Under the pieces are notes generated by a model, which saw only the letters and a program-made list of their open reading frames with translations, had not been told where the DNA came from and ran no database searches. A program made the translations under genes and the position numbers. From NCBI RefSeq assembly GCF_010499245.1, contig NZ_JAAGOW010000004.1:868001-932000 (forward strand): a stretch of 64,000 bases of DNA, written 5' to 3'. Origin of the DNA: Variovorax sp. WS11 (GTDB lineage: Bacteria; Pseudomonadota; Gammaproteobacteria; Burkholderiales; Burkholderiaceae_C). Below are positions 33,926-43,309 of this stretch, piece by piece; the first letter of the stretch is position 1, and each line of letters opens with the position of its first letter.

Positions 33926-35050
33926 TCAGCGCAGCGCCGAAGGCATCCGCTGAATCCTGATGCCGGCCATGCCGGTGGTCAGAACGGCTTGCTTCTCCAG
34001 CGATGCGATGCCAGTGAAACGCATGGGCTGAGCGGATGGAACCAGTCGGAACTCGGTCCCCGAGGGGTTCGAGACGATCAGCTGTCCGGCTGCGTTGGCA
34101 AGCACGAGACCCGTGTTGTCGGCGTGAGCGGCGCCTCCAGCGATCGAAGCTCCACCCGGAACGGAGACCCGCGCCCATGAGCGCCCCTGGTCCGCGCTGC
34201 GGTACACCACGCCACGCAAACCGAATGCGAGGACGGCCTGAGGGTCGCCCACGAAGCCGAAGAAGCTGCCCGTGTAGTCGGATGACACCGGGACGTAGCG
34301 GTCCTGGGTGGCCTCATAGCGAAAGACCTTGCCGCGCTCAGCTGCAATCAGGATCTGGCCATGGATGCCGCGCACTGCATTCAGGTTTAGCTGATCGGGG
34401 TTGTCGATGCGGTCCAACGCGGGTTGCCAGGATTTGCCAGCATCGCGCGTGGTGGCGAGCATGCCAAATGAGCCCACCACATAGCCCGTCTGCGCGTCGG
34501 CGAACCACACGTCCAGGTATGGCAGAGCCGGGCCGACCTTGAAGTTCTGCTCCAGCGTCGCGAGTGCCTTCTGTGCCCTTTCCTGGACAGCAGGATCCCC
34601 ACTCTGCGCCATCTGTGCGTAGTACTGCTTGAAGGCCACCGCCGCCAAACGCCCGTCGAGCTGCTTCGTCCACGTGTTTCCGCCATCGGGGCTGTGCAGG
34701 ATGACCCCGTCGTGGCCCACCGCCCACCCTCGCGCAGGCGTGGGGAAGTGCACCGCGAGCAGGTCGCTTTGCACGGGCACTCGACTTTGCTGCCAGCTTT
34801 GTCCCTGATCCTTGGATAAGGCGATCATGCCGCGTGAGCCCACCACCACGAGGCTCGTTCCGGCCTGCGTAACGGCCATGAACGGCCGGTTTGAGATGTC
34901 GCTGCGCATGACTGCAGGATGGTCTAGCGGATCAGCGAAGGGTGCCGCCCAGACGCAACCCGCCAGCCCCCAGCCGAAGGCGACAAAACCTCGCACCAGG
35001 CCTTTCACCAAACAAGGAGTGCTCATGGCGAGACAAGCGAGATGACGCAT
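33926..35050 (-). CDS. YCF48 / BNR-repeat beta-propeller protein, exported
   Basis: A 374-residue protein with an N-terminal signal (about 30 residues, ending CVWAAP). It contains repeated propeller blades with Asp-box-like strands: SKDQGQSWQQ, SPDGGNTWTK, TRDAGKSWQP, SADQGRSWAR. These belong to the YCF48/HCF136-like photosystem assembly factor family; in heterotrophs they accompany MMPL transporters. ATG 35050 has GGAGG 9 nt upstream. Probably a periplasmic partner of the transporter. Confidence 0.9.
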   Translation of the reverse strand: MRHLACLAMSTPCLVKGLVRGFVAFGWGLAGCVWAAPFADPLDHPAVMRSDISNRPFMAVTQAGTSLVVVGSRGMIALSKDQGQSWQQSRVPVQSDLLAVHFPTPARGWAVGHDGVILHSPDGGNTWTKQLDGRLAAVAFKQYYAQMAQSGDPAVQERAQKALATLEQNFKVGPALPYLDVWFADAQTGYVVGSFGMLATTRDAGKSWQPALDRIDNPDQLNLNAVRGIHGQILIAAERGKVFRYEATQDRYVPVSSDYTGSFFGFVGDPQAVLAFGLRGVVYRSADQGRSWARVSVPGGASIAGGAAHADNTGLVLANAAGQLIVSNPSGTEFRLVPSAQPMRFTGIASLEKQAVLTTGMAGIRIQRMPSALR

Positions 35051-35099
35051 GGAAAAACGCCTCCTGTGATGTGTCAACGCATGCACGGCAGGTGGGCCG

Positions 35100-36503
35100 T
35101 CAGCGCGCGCTGCCAGCTGCCACGGACTGAGGCGTCAACTTGAGTCCCGGCACGCCTTCAGCGCTGGGGTAGGAACGATAGAACCCGCCGGGATCCTTGC
35201 CGCCGATGTCCACGACAAAGTAGTTGCCCTTGATCAGGTCATTGGTGCTCCACGCGATGTCGTTGACGCCACCGATGTCGTAGGTCGGGAAGCTGTAGAT
35301 GTTGTTGACACGCCAAAGCTTGCCGGCATCGTCGTAGGACTCGCTGGACACAATGCCCCAGCTGTCCTCGTCTACGTAGAAGGTCCGCTTCGAGTAGGCG
35401 TGACGCGCGCCTGCCTTGCGGGTTGCTTCAACGACCCAGACGCGGTGCTTTTCCCAACGCAGCACTTCCGGCTTCATGTGCTTGGCGTCAAGTGTGTCCT
35501 TCGAGGCCATGCCGTTGGTCACCTTGAACGCGTTGTAGGGAACAATCAAGTCCTTCTTGCCAACGAGTTTGAAATCGAAGCGATCCATGCGACCGACGAA
35601 TCCATATAGCTCGTCCCAGAGCATCACGCCGCCATAGCTGGCGATGGGGATGTCGTAGTTGAACTCCGGGGCCGACCTCACCCGACGTTGACCTGGGGTG
35701 TAGAACCACATCTTCTGCCCACCCTCCGCGGAGTTCGCAAGGTAGTACCCGAGGAAGTGAACCCCCGCCGACGACGGCGGCGAGGTCAGCGGAGACGAGA
35801 AGCCGAAGACCGCGTCGAACGTTTCCTTGCGCAGCTTGCCGCTCTGGTCGTACCAAGGGTGCAGGACGGCCGAGGTGGTCGTCGGCAAGGGGCTGGGAGT
35901 GCCGGATGCATCGACTAACCAAGCAGCCACTGCGCTGTGCATGACGGCTGGGCCGAACCTCAGCTTGTGGTTCCACATGACTTCATAGCCAGTCTTCGGG
36001 ATGGGGAACGGAACACCCGGAAACGGCAAGCCGCCAGCGTCCGCGCCGGACATGCTGTCGCCTTCCACATCACCCTCCAGCTTGGCCGAGCTCGCATTTT
36101 TCAAGGTGTTCTCGAGCACCCATGGGGCATACCGGACCGATCGGTGAGTCTTGTAGACATCGAGCCGGTAGGAAGGAAGCTGCTTCAACATGGCCTTGGC
36201 ACCCTCGGTGAGCACCGCGCTGTAGCGCTCCATGTTGCTTGTATCGATCGTGTACAGCGGTTTCTCGTCCTTAAATGGGTCGACGTACAAGTCGTCCCCC
36301 TTCTTGTAGCCAGTGGGCGCAGAAATGCCGCCCGTGTAGGCTGGAATGCTGCCGTCGGCATTGCCAGCCTTCTCTGCCCCGAACTCTGTCAACGTGCTGC
36401 CCAGCTTCTTTGCTTCTTCTGCCGACACCGCGGCCACGGCCGCTTGAGCCAGTCCCATAACCACGCCTGCCACGCAGGCACGGCCAAACCATCGCTTATT
36501 CAT
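35100..36503 (-). CDS. DUF1329 outer-membrane-associated lipoprotein-like protein
   Basis: A 467-residue exported protein. Signal peptide residues 1-25 (VVMGLAQAAVAA), then EEAKKLGSTLTEFGAEKAGN and IPAYTGGISAPTGYKKGD, the start of the DUF1329 family, and DRFDFKLVGKKDLIVPYNA with the C-terminal FYVDEDSWGIVSSESYD. DUF1329 has a LolA/LolB-like fold and usually pairs with DUF1302. ATG 36503 follows DUF1302 by 23 nt with AAGGAG upstream. Probably carries a hydrophobic ligand in the periplasm. Confidence 0.93.
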   Translation of the reverse strand: MNKRWFGRACVAGVVMGLAQAAVAAVSAEEAKKLGSTLTEFGAEKAGNADGSIPAYTGGISAPTGYKKGDDLYVDPFKDEKPLYTIDTSNMERYSAVLTEGAKAMLKQLPSYRLDVYKTHRSVRYAPWVLENTLKNASSAKLEGDVEGDSMSGADAGGLPFPGVPFPIPKTGYEVMWNHKLRFGPAVMHSAVAAWLVDASGTPSPLPTTTSAVLHPWYDQSGKLRKETFDAVFGFSSPLTSPPSSAGVHFLGYYLANSAEGGQKMWFYTPGQRRVRSAPEFNYDIPIASYGGVMLWDELYGFVGRMDRFDFKLVGKKDLIVPYNAFKVTNGMASKDTLDAKHMKPEVLRWEKHRVWVVEATRKAGARHAYSKRTFYVDEDSWGIVSSESYDDAGKLWRVNNIYSFPTYDIGGVNDIAWSTNDLIKGNYFVVDIGGKDPGGFYRSYPSAEGVPGLKLTPQSVAAGSAR

Positions 36504-36526
36504 TTATCGTCTCCTTGCTGAATCGT

Positions 36527-38218
36527 TTAGAAGGAAGTCTTGAACGTGAGCTGGATCCAGCCCTTGTCGTTCAGGGCCACGGCGCCGTTGCCGCCGAAGC
36601 CCGGGTAGTAGGTTTGGCCGAGCGCCGGGTCGAAAGTGGCCCTGTTGTGGCGCCAGTGATATCCGTTGTATTGAAGCGTGATCGTGCTCTTGGACTGGAA
36701 GGTGCCGCGGATGCCGATCGAGTGAATGTTGGCGCCTTGGGCATAGAAACTGCCGGCGGCGTAGGCCGGATTGCCATTGACGCCGAGCGTCAGCGAGATC
36801 GGCATGCTCAGGTCCCAGCCCGGAAAAACTTGAAGCCACTGCGGTTCGAACGCGAACCCAAGGGCGAGCGATCGCTTTGTCGCGCAACCTTCCCATTTGC
36901 TCCCGGACGGACATCCCGGGTAACCCACTCCGTTGAACAGCCGCGCATTCGACGTCACTGACGTGAGCTGCGTATAGCTCGCCTCCGCGATCAGGGTGCC
37001 CGTGTCCCACAAAGGCGTGGTGCCCAGTTGCACGAACGCATTGGCGATCAGGTTCACCAAGTTGCCCTTCGCACCTTCGCTCGTCGTGCTGCCGGGGATC
37101 CCATTTGTGAGCGCGCTGTTCAGGCCACTGTTCTTTCGGTACGACGCTTCGAATCCCGTGCTTATCGGGCCGAAAGTGCGCTCGTAGCTAACACCGTAGA
37201 GTTTGACCTTCTGAGGGTACGAGAGGTGGAGCGCGCCACCCCCTGCTGCACCCACGTTCACCAACGGCCATGGATGCACCTCGTCCAGCTGCCGGTAGTA
37301 AAAGCCCAGATCGCCGCCGGCCCATTGAGGGGACCAAGTGAGCTTGAGGCCGAAATTCTTGTTTTTGTTCTTGGGTTCGTCCCGCACGCCCGCTACGACC
37401 GGTCCGCCGAACAGACCGGCCAATGCGCCACCGCTGTTCGGCCCGTAGTACAGGATGTCAAACGGACCTAGGTACGTCCCACCTTCGGGGTACCGGTTGG
37501 GCCGGAACTCGAGGAAGTACTGGCCGCTGACCGACAACTCCGGGCTGAGCTCGGCCGTGGCCAGCACCTGGGCTCGCGGCAGGAACAACTCCTTCACCTC
37601 CGAGCCGGGCTGCGAAAAGCCTTTGATGAAATCGATCGGGTGCTGGGAGTAGGCGATGTTCGAGAAACCAAACAGGAAGGCATTCCCCCAATGCTGGGTG
37701 AAGCGGCCGAGCTTGCCGTAGAGCTTCGTGTCGCCGACAGAGGTGTTGCCGAACACGAAGGCGTCCAGCAATTCGCCGCCACGGAGGTGGTACTTCTTTG
37801 TGGTGCTCGAGTATTTGCCTCCCGTGTAGGAGAGAAACGACGAGTACCCCGGCGCCGGGTTCGTCCTCACCTCGTCGTTGTAGGCGGCGTCGTACCAGGC
37901 GGATCCCGACAGCCTGAAGCCGGCGTTGTCCTTGTAGACGCCCTGAAATTCAACGATGCCTTGAGCCCGATTTGTCACCAGGTCGCCACGATCGAACTTG
38001 TAATCGCCCTCGGCAAAGAACGGGTGATTGCCGATGTTGTTGTTGCGCGACTGCGCACGCGTGCCCAACGTGTACTGCAGAGACGTGTCCAGGTTAACCG
38101 CCCAGTCTGGCCCTGCATCGAGCTTCACGGCGTTTGCACCGGTCGTCAGACACAGTAACGAGGCTGCAACGGCTGCAGGAAGCGGATAACCGCTGGTTGT
38201 CGAATTCGGTATTTTCAT
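36527..38218 (-). CDS. DUF1302 outer-membrane protein
   Basis: A 563-residue exported protein, first gene of the minus-strand block. A signal peptide covers about residues 1-30 (VAASLLCLTTGANA); the rest has repeated amphipathic strands and a terminal Phe (WIQLTFKTSF), as outer-membrane barrels do. DWAVNLDTSLQYTLGTRAQS is typical of DUF1302. ATG 38218 is chosen as the start that gives the signal peptide. It is thought to form the outer-membrane channel of DUF1302/DUF1329 systems. An IS4 element begins 240 bp upstream. Confidence 0.92.
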   Translation of the reverse strand: MKIPNSTTSGYPLPAAVAASLLCLTTGANAVKLDAGPDWAVNLDTSLQYTLGTRAQSRNNNIGNHPFFAEGDYKFDRGDLVTNRAQGIVEFQGVYKDNAGFRLSGSAWYDAAYNDEVRTNPAPGYSSFLSYTGGKYSSTTKKYHLRGGELLDAFVFGNTSVGDTKLYGKLGRFTQHWGNAFLFGFSNIAYSQHPIDFIKGFSQPGSEVKELFLPRAQVLATAELSPELSVSGQYFLEFRPNRYPEGGTYLGPFDILYYGPNSGGALAGLFGGPVVAGVRDEPKNKNKNFGLKLTWSPQWAGGDLGFYYRQLDEVHPWPLVNVGAAGGGALHLSYPQKVKLYGVSYERTFGPISTGFEASYRKNSGLNSALTNGIPGSTTSEGAKGNLVNLIANAFVQLGTTPLWDTGTLIAEASYTQLTSVTSNARLFNGVGYPGCPSGSKWEGCATKRSLALGFAFEPQWLQVFPGWDLSMPISLTLGVNGNPAYAAGSFYAQGANIHSIGIRGTFQSKSTITLQYNGYHWRHNRATFDPALGQTYYPGFGGNGAVALNDKGWIQLTFKTSF

Positions 38219-38303
38219 GATCGACGTCACTGGTTGTGTTGGAGCGCCCGCGTCACGACCTGCCGTACCGCTGCACTTCTGATCTGCCGTGTTCCTATAT
38301 CGT

Positions 38304-38335
38304 GTTCGATTAGTTCGAAATCGATGCAATCGAAC
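38304..38335. promoter_or_regulatory. Inverted repeat upstream of the DUF1302-to-MarR block
   Basis: Perfect 8-bp arms GTTCGATT and AATCGAAC separated by 16 bp, with a further TTCGAA palindrome inside, 86 bp upstream of the DUF1302 start in AT-richer DNA. A likely binding site for the block's regulator (possibly the MarR protein 19746-20261). Confidence 0.55.
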
Positions 38336-38447
38336 TGGATGAAATGTAGGTGGCGCAAGCGCTGACCGCTATGCGGGAAAACCCGAGCGCCGGGGCGGTC
38401 CGAGCTCGCTGGCGTGGTTGTTAGTTCCGGGCGGCTGGCGCAGACCG

Positions 38448-39989
38448 ACCTAAACCCGAATGGCACTTACTTTGGCCTGCACGCGTGACCGTGTCGCTGC
38501 ACATGTCGACGGGCCTGCTCGCGCGGCGTCTTCAGCCATGGGTACGGTTTGGGCCGTCGCTTTCGCATTCGCGGCTCGATGCGCCCTGGGCGGTGGCCGA
38601 CTTTGGATTGAGCGATCAATGCGAACAGCCGCTGGTTGTCCTTCGCGGCGCATAGTCCGCGCGTGGTCCACTCCGTCCATAGTTGCACCGTGTGTTTGAA
38701 GCTCAGGCCGCGCGGATCGACGCCGGCCTTGCAAGCGGCCTGCGCCATCAGCAGCCGGATCACGTTGTAGGCCAGCAGGTGCACCCACATCTGTTTCTCG
38801 TTCATCTGCGGCGTCTGGCAGCTCAGCACCTCCATGCCCGTGGTGGTCTTGAGGTTTCGCAGGTCCAGCTCGACGTTCCAGCGGCGTGCGTAGAGCGCCG
38901 ACAGATCACTCTTGCTCACCTCTCGAGGCTCCAGCAGCGTGGTGACCAGCACCTGGTGGCCCACCTTGGCTTCGCGCAGCATGATGTCCTCGGGCACGCG
39001 CGCGTACTGCTCGTGTGTCATCCACTCGGGACGCGCCGGCCTGGGCCAGCACACGATGTGATCGCGCGTGCCCAACTGCTGGCCGCGGCGGAAGTCCGTG
39101 ATCCGCGCTCCGTGCTGCTCGAACACGACGTCCACGCCCTTGTCCAGCAGCGCGGCGATCAGGAAGTAGTTGCAGTACAGCGCGTCGGCGAGCATCACAT
39201 CGCCCGCGCCAAAGCCTTCGAGCAGGCGGCGCACCAGCGCGAGTTCTCCGCTGCCCTTGCCGCTGTACGGGCCAATCGCCGCGTCCAGGGCTGCTCCAGT
39301 GGCCAGGCAGATCACCGCCACCAGCCGCGCCAGCGGGAAGCCCACGCCCGGTGCCTGCGTGCTGGGCTGCGGATACACCGCCTGGTTCTCGGGCGTGTCG
39401 GGCATCGACAGGCCCGTGCCGTCCACCAACTTGACCGCGCGGCCTCGCCACTTCCAGGGCGCCAACGCCTTTGCGCTCAGCTCGCGCCCCGTTTGCTGTG
39501 TGAGCGCCGTGACCATCTCCAAGGGCAAGCGCTGGCGAGCCTTGCAATACGCGCCCGTGCGAACGCTGCACGCGCTCAACCCGTCGGCCGCGCGCTGCGC
39601 CGCCCAGCCATTGACCGCCTTCTGGCATGAGCCATCGGCCTCCAGCGTCTGGCGCATGAACATCGACAGCGTCACCGTCGGCGGATACAGCCGCTCGCGA
39701 TGCTCGGGCAGCAGCGCTTCGGTCGTCTCGAGCAACTGCGGGCTCGTCAGGATGTTGAAGAACTCCACCGCCTCGGTCGTGCGTGCCCGCCGTTGAATGC
39801 CTCTGCGGCGTTGATGCAAATCGCTTCGGGCTTTACGATCCATGCTGGCTGGCCTTTGGTGAGATGGTTTGGATGCTTCGTAACCAACCATCCTATCGAT
39901 CCAGGGTCAGCCACCCTCCCTTTGCAATCAAGCACTTACGCCTCGCCGAAGGCTCAGCGGCCCAAAGTAAGTGCCATTCACCTAAACCC
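38448..39989. mobile_element. IS4-family insertion sequence with 10-bp target duplication
   Basis: The element spans 38458-39979 (1522 bp). Terminal inverted repeats start GAATGGCACTTACTTTGG at both ends. It is flanked by perfect 10-bp direct repeats ACCTAAACCC at 38448-38457 and 39980-39989, the size expected for IS4 insertions. Intact ends and duplication indicate a recent insertion, placed 240 bp upstream of the DUF1302 start. Confidence 0.93.
38467..39891 (-). CDS. IS4-family transposase
   Basis: A 474-residue DDE transposase. Asp residues in VKLVDGTGLSMPD and VMLADALYC, and the YREK signature YARRWNVELDLRNLK (Tyr-x2-Arg-x3-Glu-x6-Lys), define IS4. The C-terminus is Arg-rich. GTG/ATG alternatives exist at the start: 39891 gives 474 residues, ATG 39843 gives MDRKARSDLH. 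The frame is undamaged, so the element is probably active. Confidence 0.93.
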   Translation of the reverse strand: MVGYEASKPSHQRPASMDRKARSDLHQRRRGIQRRARTTEAVEFFNILTSPQLLETTEALLPEHRERLYPPTVTLSMFMRQTLEADGSCQKAVNGWAAQRAADGLSACSVRTGAYCKARQRLPLEMVTALTQQTGRELSAKALAPWKWRGRAVKLVDGTGLSMPDTPENQAVYPQPSTQAPGVGFPLARLVAVICLATGAALDAAIGPYSGKGSGELALVRRLLEGFGAGDVMLADALYCNYFLIAALLDKGVDVVFEQHGARITDFRRGQQLGTRDHIVCWPRPARPEWMTHEQYARVPEDIMLREAKVGHQVLVTTLLEPREVSKSDLSALYARRWNVELDLRNLKTTTGMEVLSCQTPQMNEKQMWVHLLAYNVIRLLMAQAACKAGVDPRGLSFKHTVQLWTEWTTRGLCAAKDNQRLFALIAQSKVGHRPGRIEPRMRKRRPKPYPWLKTPREQARRHVQRHGHACRPK

Positions 39990-40089
39990 TGGTCTGTTGA
40001 TTCAAAATTGACCAAGTGGCTTGCTGAATATTCCGCAGCCGGACGGTGATCCCCTCTTGCGGTCCTTCGCGCGGCGCATGCCGGAGTAA

Positions 40090-41583
40090 GAGAGCGTTCG
40101 ATTTGGTGGGGTCACGCGGAGAGTGACAGCGTCGAGTCATTGGAAGGGAAGGCGGGATACCAGCGGGCGAAATCTTCGCGCAGTTGGCCATCGACGACGC
40201 CCACCCGCATCTGCAGCAGAAGGTGCGCGCTGCGCGGATCCCAGCGCATCTGCTGCGACTTCGACATGCGCTTGTCGATGAGCTGGTTGACCGCGGATTC
40301 CACAAAGGCGCTCGAGATGCGTCGGCCTGCTCGATATCGCCGTCCATAGTTGGGCAGCGAGTCCGAGTTGTTGCGCAAGTAGCCGAGCAGTTCGAGGGTG
40401 AGCTTTCGGATCTGACGCGCGGCCGGCTTGCGACACACTGTCGACTTGCCCAGGACGTAGAGCATGACGGCCAGGCGCCGCGTCGCTTCCTGTGCTCGAC
40501 CATGCCAAAGCCGCCACTTCAATCCGCCGGCCAGCCCGGACAACCAGTCGTGGTCAGCAGTTCTGAGCTGGCTGGCCGTTGGCCGACCATGTACCACGGC
40601 ATTGAGCTTTTCCACCCTTCGTCGCAGGTGGTACCAGTCCAGGATGTGCCTCGCGCGCGGCAGCGTGGACAGTTGCCACTGGCGAAGTTGAATCTCACCG
40701 TCGGTGAAGACCTCCATCGAGCTGTCGTGTTGGCCGAAAGCAGCCAAGACACCTCGCACGCGCTCGTGCGAGTTTGGATCCACAGTTCGAACGAACGCCA
40801 CGCTGCGCTGACCAACGTCCACGCGCATGGCTCGGCCGGCGACGACCTCGAACGATTTCTCCTCGTCGGGGTGGCAAAGCCGCAGGTAGCCGCCGTCCAG
40901 ACCAACCGTGGTGACGTTCGATTTGCTCGCCATGCTGGCAACCTCTGGCCGGGGCTCGAGCCCCTGAGCATCCAGTCGGCGTCCGATGCGCAGCGTGTGC
41001 TCTCGCACCGTGCTTGGCGCGTTGGCTGCGGCCACCGGAAGCAACAGCTCCAGCAACTCGGATGATCTGGCGTAGGGAATCGTGGCGGCCAAGCGGCTCT
41101 GAACGTACTCCAGTTCTGCCGACAGCCAGCGCCGGCGGTGAACAGCGATTTCAGCGGGGGCAGAGCACGCCCAGCGCTGCCACCTCGGTACTCGTACGGC
41201 AACCCGGCCAAACAGGCTGCGGTAATGGACTTCGTGGTAATCCTTGACCGCGCGATTCAGGCCGCAGGTATCGCATCGGCGCTGGCTTCGACATCAGTTC
41301 GATCTGCCGCTTGACAATCTGGGACTGCAACTGCGCGAGGGCCGCTTTGCCATTCGCCAGGCTCAAGCCCAGCGTCTCGATGCTCGGTCGCGAATCCAGT
41401 TCCAGCGTGAGCAGCGGCTCCGGATCCGAATCGACCTCTCCTTCACAGACCGCCAGACTGAGCTTTATGCGCATGGCCAAAATCTCCAAGCGAGCAGGGA
41501 CGACATTCTCTGCCGGCGAAGGCGGCGCCTCTGGCCGTGACACGATGTTAGTGGCTGCCCACCCCACCAAATCGAACGCTCTC
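40090..41583. mobile_element. ISKra4-family insertion sequence
   Basis: Perfect 23-bp inverted repeats bound the element at 40090-40112 and 41561-41583; the left one begins GAGAGCGTTCGATTTGGTGG. Length is 1494 bp. No target duplication is evident in the adjacent bases. The transposase inside is frameshifted, so the copy is probably not autonomous. Confidence 0.85.
40112..41474 (-). pseudogene. ISKra4-family transposase, frameshifted
   Basis: ATG 41474 opens a frame (MRIKLSLAVCEGEVDSD, then QLQSQIVKRQIELMSKPA) that is the ISKra4 N-terminus. Around 41272-41283 homology moves by one base into another frame: RCDTCGLNRAVKDYHEVHYR, then RVAVRVPRWQRWACSAP with zinc-binding Cys, continuing to the DDE part (VTTVGLDGGYLRLCHP, VEVFTDGEIQ, HILDWYHLRRRVEKL) and stopping at 40112. 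A shift of one base breaks the single frame normal for the family. Programmed frameshifting is possible but no slippery run is present. Confidence 0.8.
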
Positions 41584-41742
41584 ATCTGGCTTGCGAAGTC
41601 TTCCGATGTTTTAGGGCCTGGCTCAAGGTGCCGGCTGAGGACGCCGGACCCCTTTTCCTTTGCGTATCTCCATGGCGCGACAGCACGTTGCGGATCCACA
41701 CAGGAAGGTCCGCAAGTGCCGTCAAAGTACGCCAACACACGC
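41584..41742. other. Short spacer between two insertion sequences
   Basis: About 160 bp between the ISKra4 end and the CTAG target of the next element. An open frame crosses it on the minus strand but I see no family resemblance; probably a scrap of the original chromosome. Confidence 0.4.
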
Positions 41743-43309
41743 CTAGGAGCGTGGGCGGCAGAAGTTTGCCGAGCCCACGAAGTTGATCGAATGGCGGCGC
41801 GGTGCGCCGATTCGCGGGGTTGCACGCGTCGGTGCGGTGATCTTGAGTGCCAGAGGCACCGCAGGGCCACTCAGAGGCACAACACTGGGGTCGAGTTGGC
41901 TCATCGTGCTGTTCTCATGCCACTTGCATGGCACCCATGCGCCGCAGATTCAGCGCCAGGCACACGAGCTTGAACTCGGCTTGCACGCGGTGCAGTCCTC
42001 GTAGGCTGAACTGACGGAACCCCAGCACGCTCTTGATCCAGCCGTTGGGCGGCTCGGCGATCCACTTGCGTCTGCGGTATGCCGCACGGCCTTGGTCGGT
42101 CTGCAGCTTGGTGGCCATCGCCACCGTGTGCGGATGGGTGTTGGGATCGATCTGTGCGTGCTGCTTGCCTTCGCGACCCAGTGCCACCACCAGTTCGATG
42201 GGCAGGCCCGCCAGCCGCTCGAAGTTGTCTTCGCTGCGGTAACCCGCATCGGCCAGGCCTTGCCGGGGGAACTCGCCGATGTTGGTCTTCACCGCTTGCA
42301 GCATCGGCACCAACTGGTGCGTGTCGGCAGCGTTGTTGCTCAGCTCAGCGGCCACGATGATGTGCGCCGTGTCGTCCACGGCCGTCTGCGCGTTGTAGCT
42401 GGCATCGAAGCCACCACCGGCGCGCTTCATGATGCGGCTGTCGGGGTCGGTGAAGTTGTCTTGTGCCTTGGCCTCGGGCACGCCGAACTCGCGCTTGTAG
42501 CGCCCGCCCTTGGGGTTGCCGTCCTCGTCGCGGGGCTTGCGATCGTCGTCTTGGCTACGCCCGCGCTCGATGTCGGCATCGCGTTGGCGCTGCTCCAAGC
42601 GCTCGCGGGCTTCGGCGATGGCCTTCAGGCGGGCCTCGCGCCGCTCGATCTCGGCCGGTATGTCCAGCTCGGGCTCATCGGCCTCTGCGGCGTCGGTGGT
42701 CTTGGCACGCTCCAGCAAAGCGTCGATCTGCGCCTTGAGTTCGGCCTCGGTCTGCTGCATGCGCTCGTAGCTCATCGCCTTGTGCCGGCTGGCATTGGCC
42801 TTGATCTTGGTGCCGTCGATGGCCACTGTGCCCAGCTTGATCAGCCCCATCTCTCGAGCCAGTTTGACCACCTGCACGAACAGATCGCCCAGCTCCTTCA
42901 GGTGCAGCGCGCGGAAGTCACGGATGGTGCGATGCTTGGGGAAGTTGCCTGCACCCAGCATCCGAAACGCCAGGTCCTCGTGCAGCCGGCGCTCGATCTT
43001 GCGCGAGCTGAACACGCCCGTGGCGTAGCCGTAGACCAGCACCTTGACCATCATGGCCGGATGGAACGGCTGGTTGCGCGCGCCGCCTCCGGCATAGCGC
43101 ACGTAGAACGCCTTGAGGTCCAGCGCATCGACCGTGTCACCGATGAAGTACGCCAGGTGCCCCTTTGGCAGCCAGTCTTGCAGCGACGCGGGCAGCAGCA
43201 TCTCCTGCTGCGGTTCGTAGGGGCGGTAACTGATGGCCATGCCGTTCAACACTCAAGCTTCATGCCAGTTCTTGTCCCACGTCCGGTCTTCTGCCGCCCA
43301 CGCTCCTAG
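41743..43309. mobile_element. IS1182-like insertion sequence at a CTAG target
   Basis: Inverted repeats GAGCGTGGGCGGCAGAAG bound 41747-43305 (1559 bp). CTAG occurs directly outside both ends (41743-41746 and 43306-43309), consistent with a 4-bp palindromic target duplication. The transposase inside is intact. Confidence 0.85.
41915..43240 (-). CDS. IS1182-family transposase
   Basis: A 441-residue DDE transposase with an N-terminal DUF772 domain (SYRPYEPQQEMLLPASLQDW, HPAMMVKVLVYGYATGVFSS) and the catalytic domain (TVAIDGTKIKANASRHKAM for the first Asp, VPMLQAVKTNIGEFPRQGLA then DAGYRSEDN for the second, RKWIAEPPNGWIKSVLGFR for the Glu/Asn region). A highly charged coiled insertion (about residues 165-250) separates the Asp residues. 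ATG 43240 is chosen to match the family start; GTG 43252 is in frame. Confidence 0.9.
   Translation of the reverse strand: MAISYRPYEPQQEMLLPASLQDWLPKGHLAYFIGDTVDALDLKAFYVRYAGGGARNQPFHPAMMVKVLVYGYATGVFSSRKIERRLHEDLAFRMLGAGNFPKHRTIRDFRALHLKELGDLFVQVVKLAREMGLIKLGTVAIDGTKIKANASRHKAMSYERMQQTEAELKAQIDALLERAKTTDAAEADEPELDIPAEIERREARLKAIAEARERLEQRQRDADIERGRSQDDDRKPRDEDGNPKGGRYKREFGVPEAKAQDNFTDPDSRIMKRAGGGFDASYNAQTAVDDTAHIIVAAELSNNAADTHQLVPMLQAVKTNIGEFPRQGLADAGYRSEDNFERLAGLPIELVVALGREGKQHAQIDPNTHPHTVAMATKLQTDQGRAAYRRRKWIAEPPNGWIKSVLGFRQFSLRGLHRVQAEFKLVCLALNLRRMGAMQVA

Noticed and set aside
39990..40089. Sequence TGTTGATTCAAAATTGACC right of the IS4 copy, resembling an IS21-type end
   Set aside because: Only one end, no istA/istB genes nearby; similarity is from memory and too short to support.
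41265..41290. Programmed frameshift in the ISKra4 transposase
   Set aside because: No A- or G-rich slippery run or stimulatory hairpin; the family normally uses one frame, so damage is the simpler reading.
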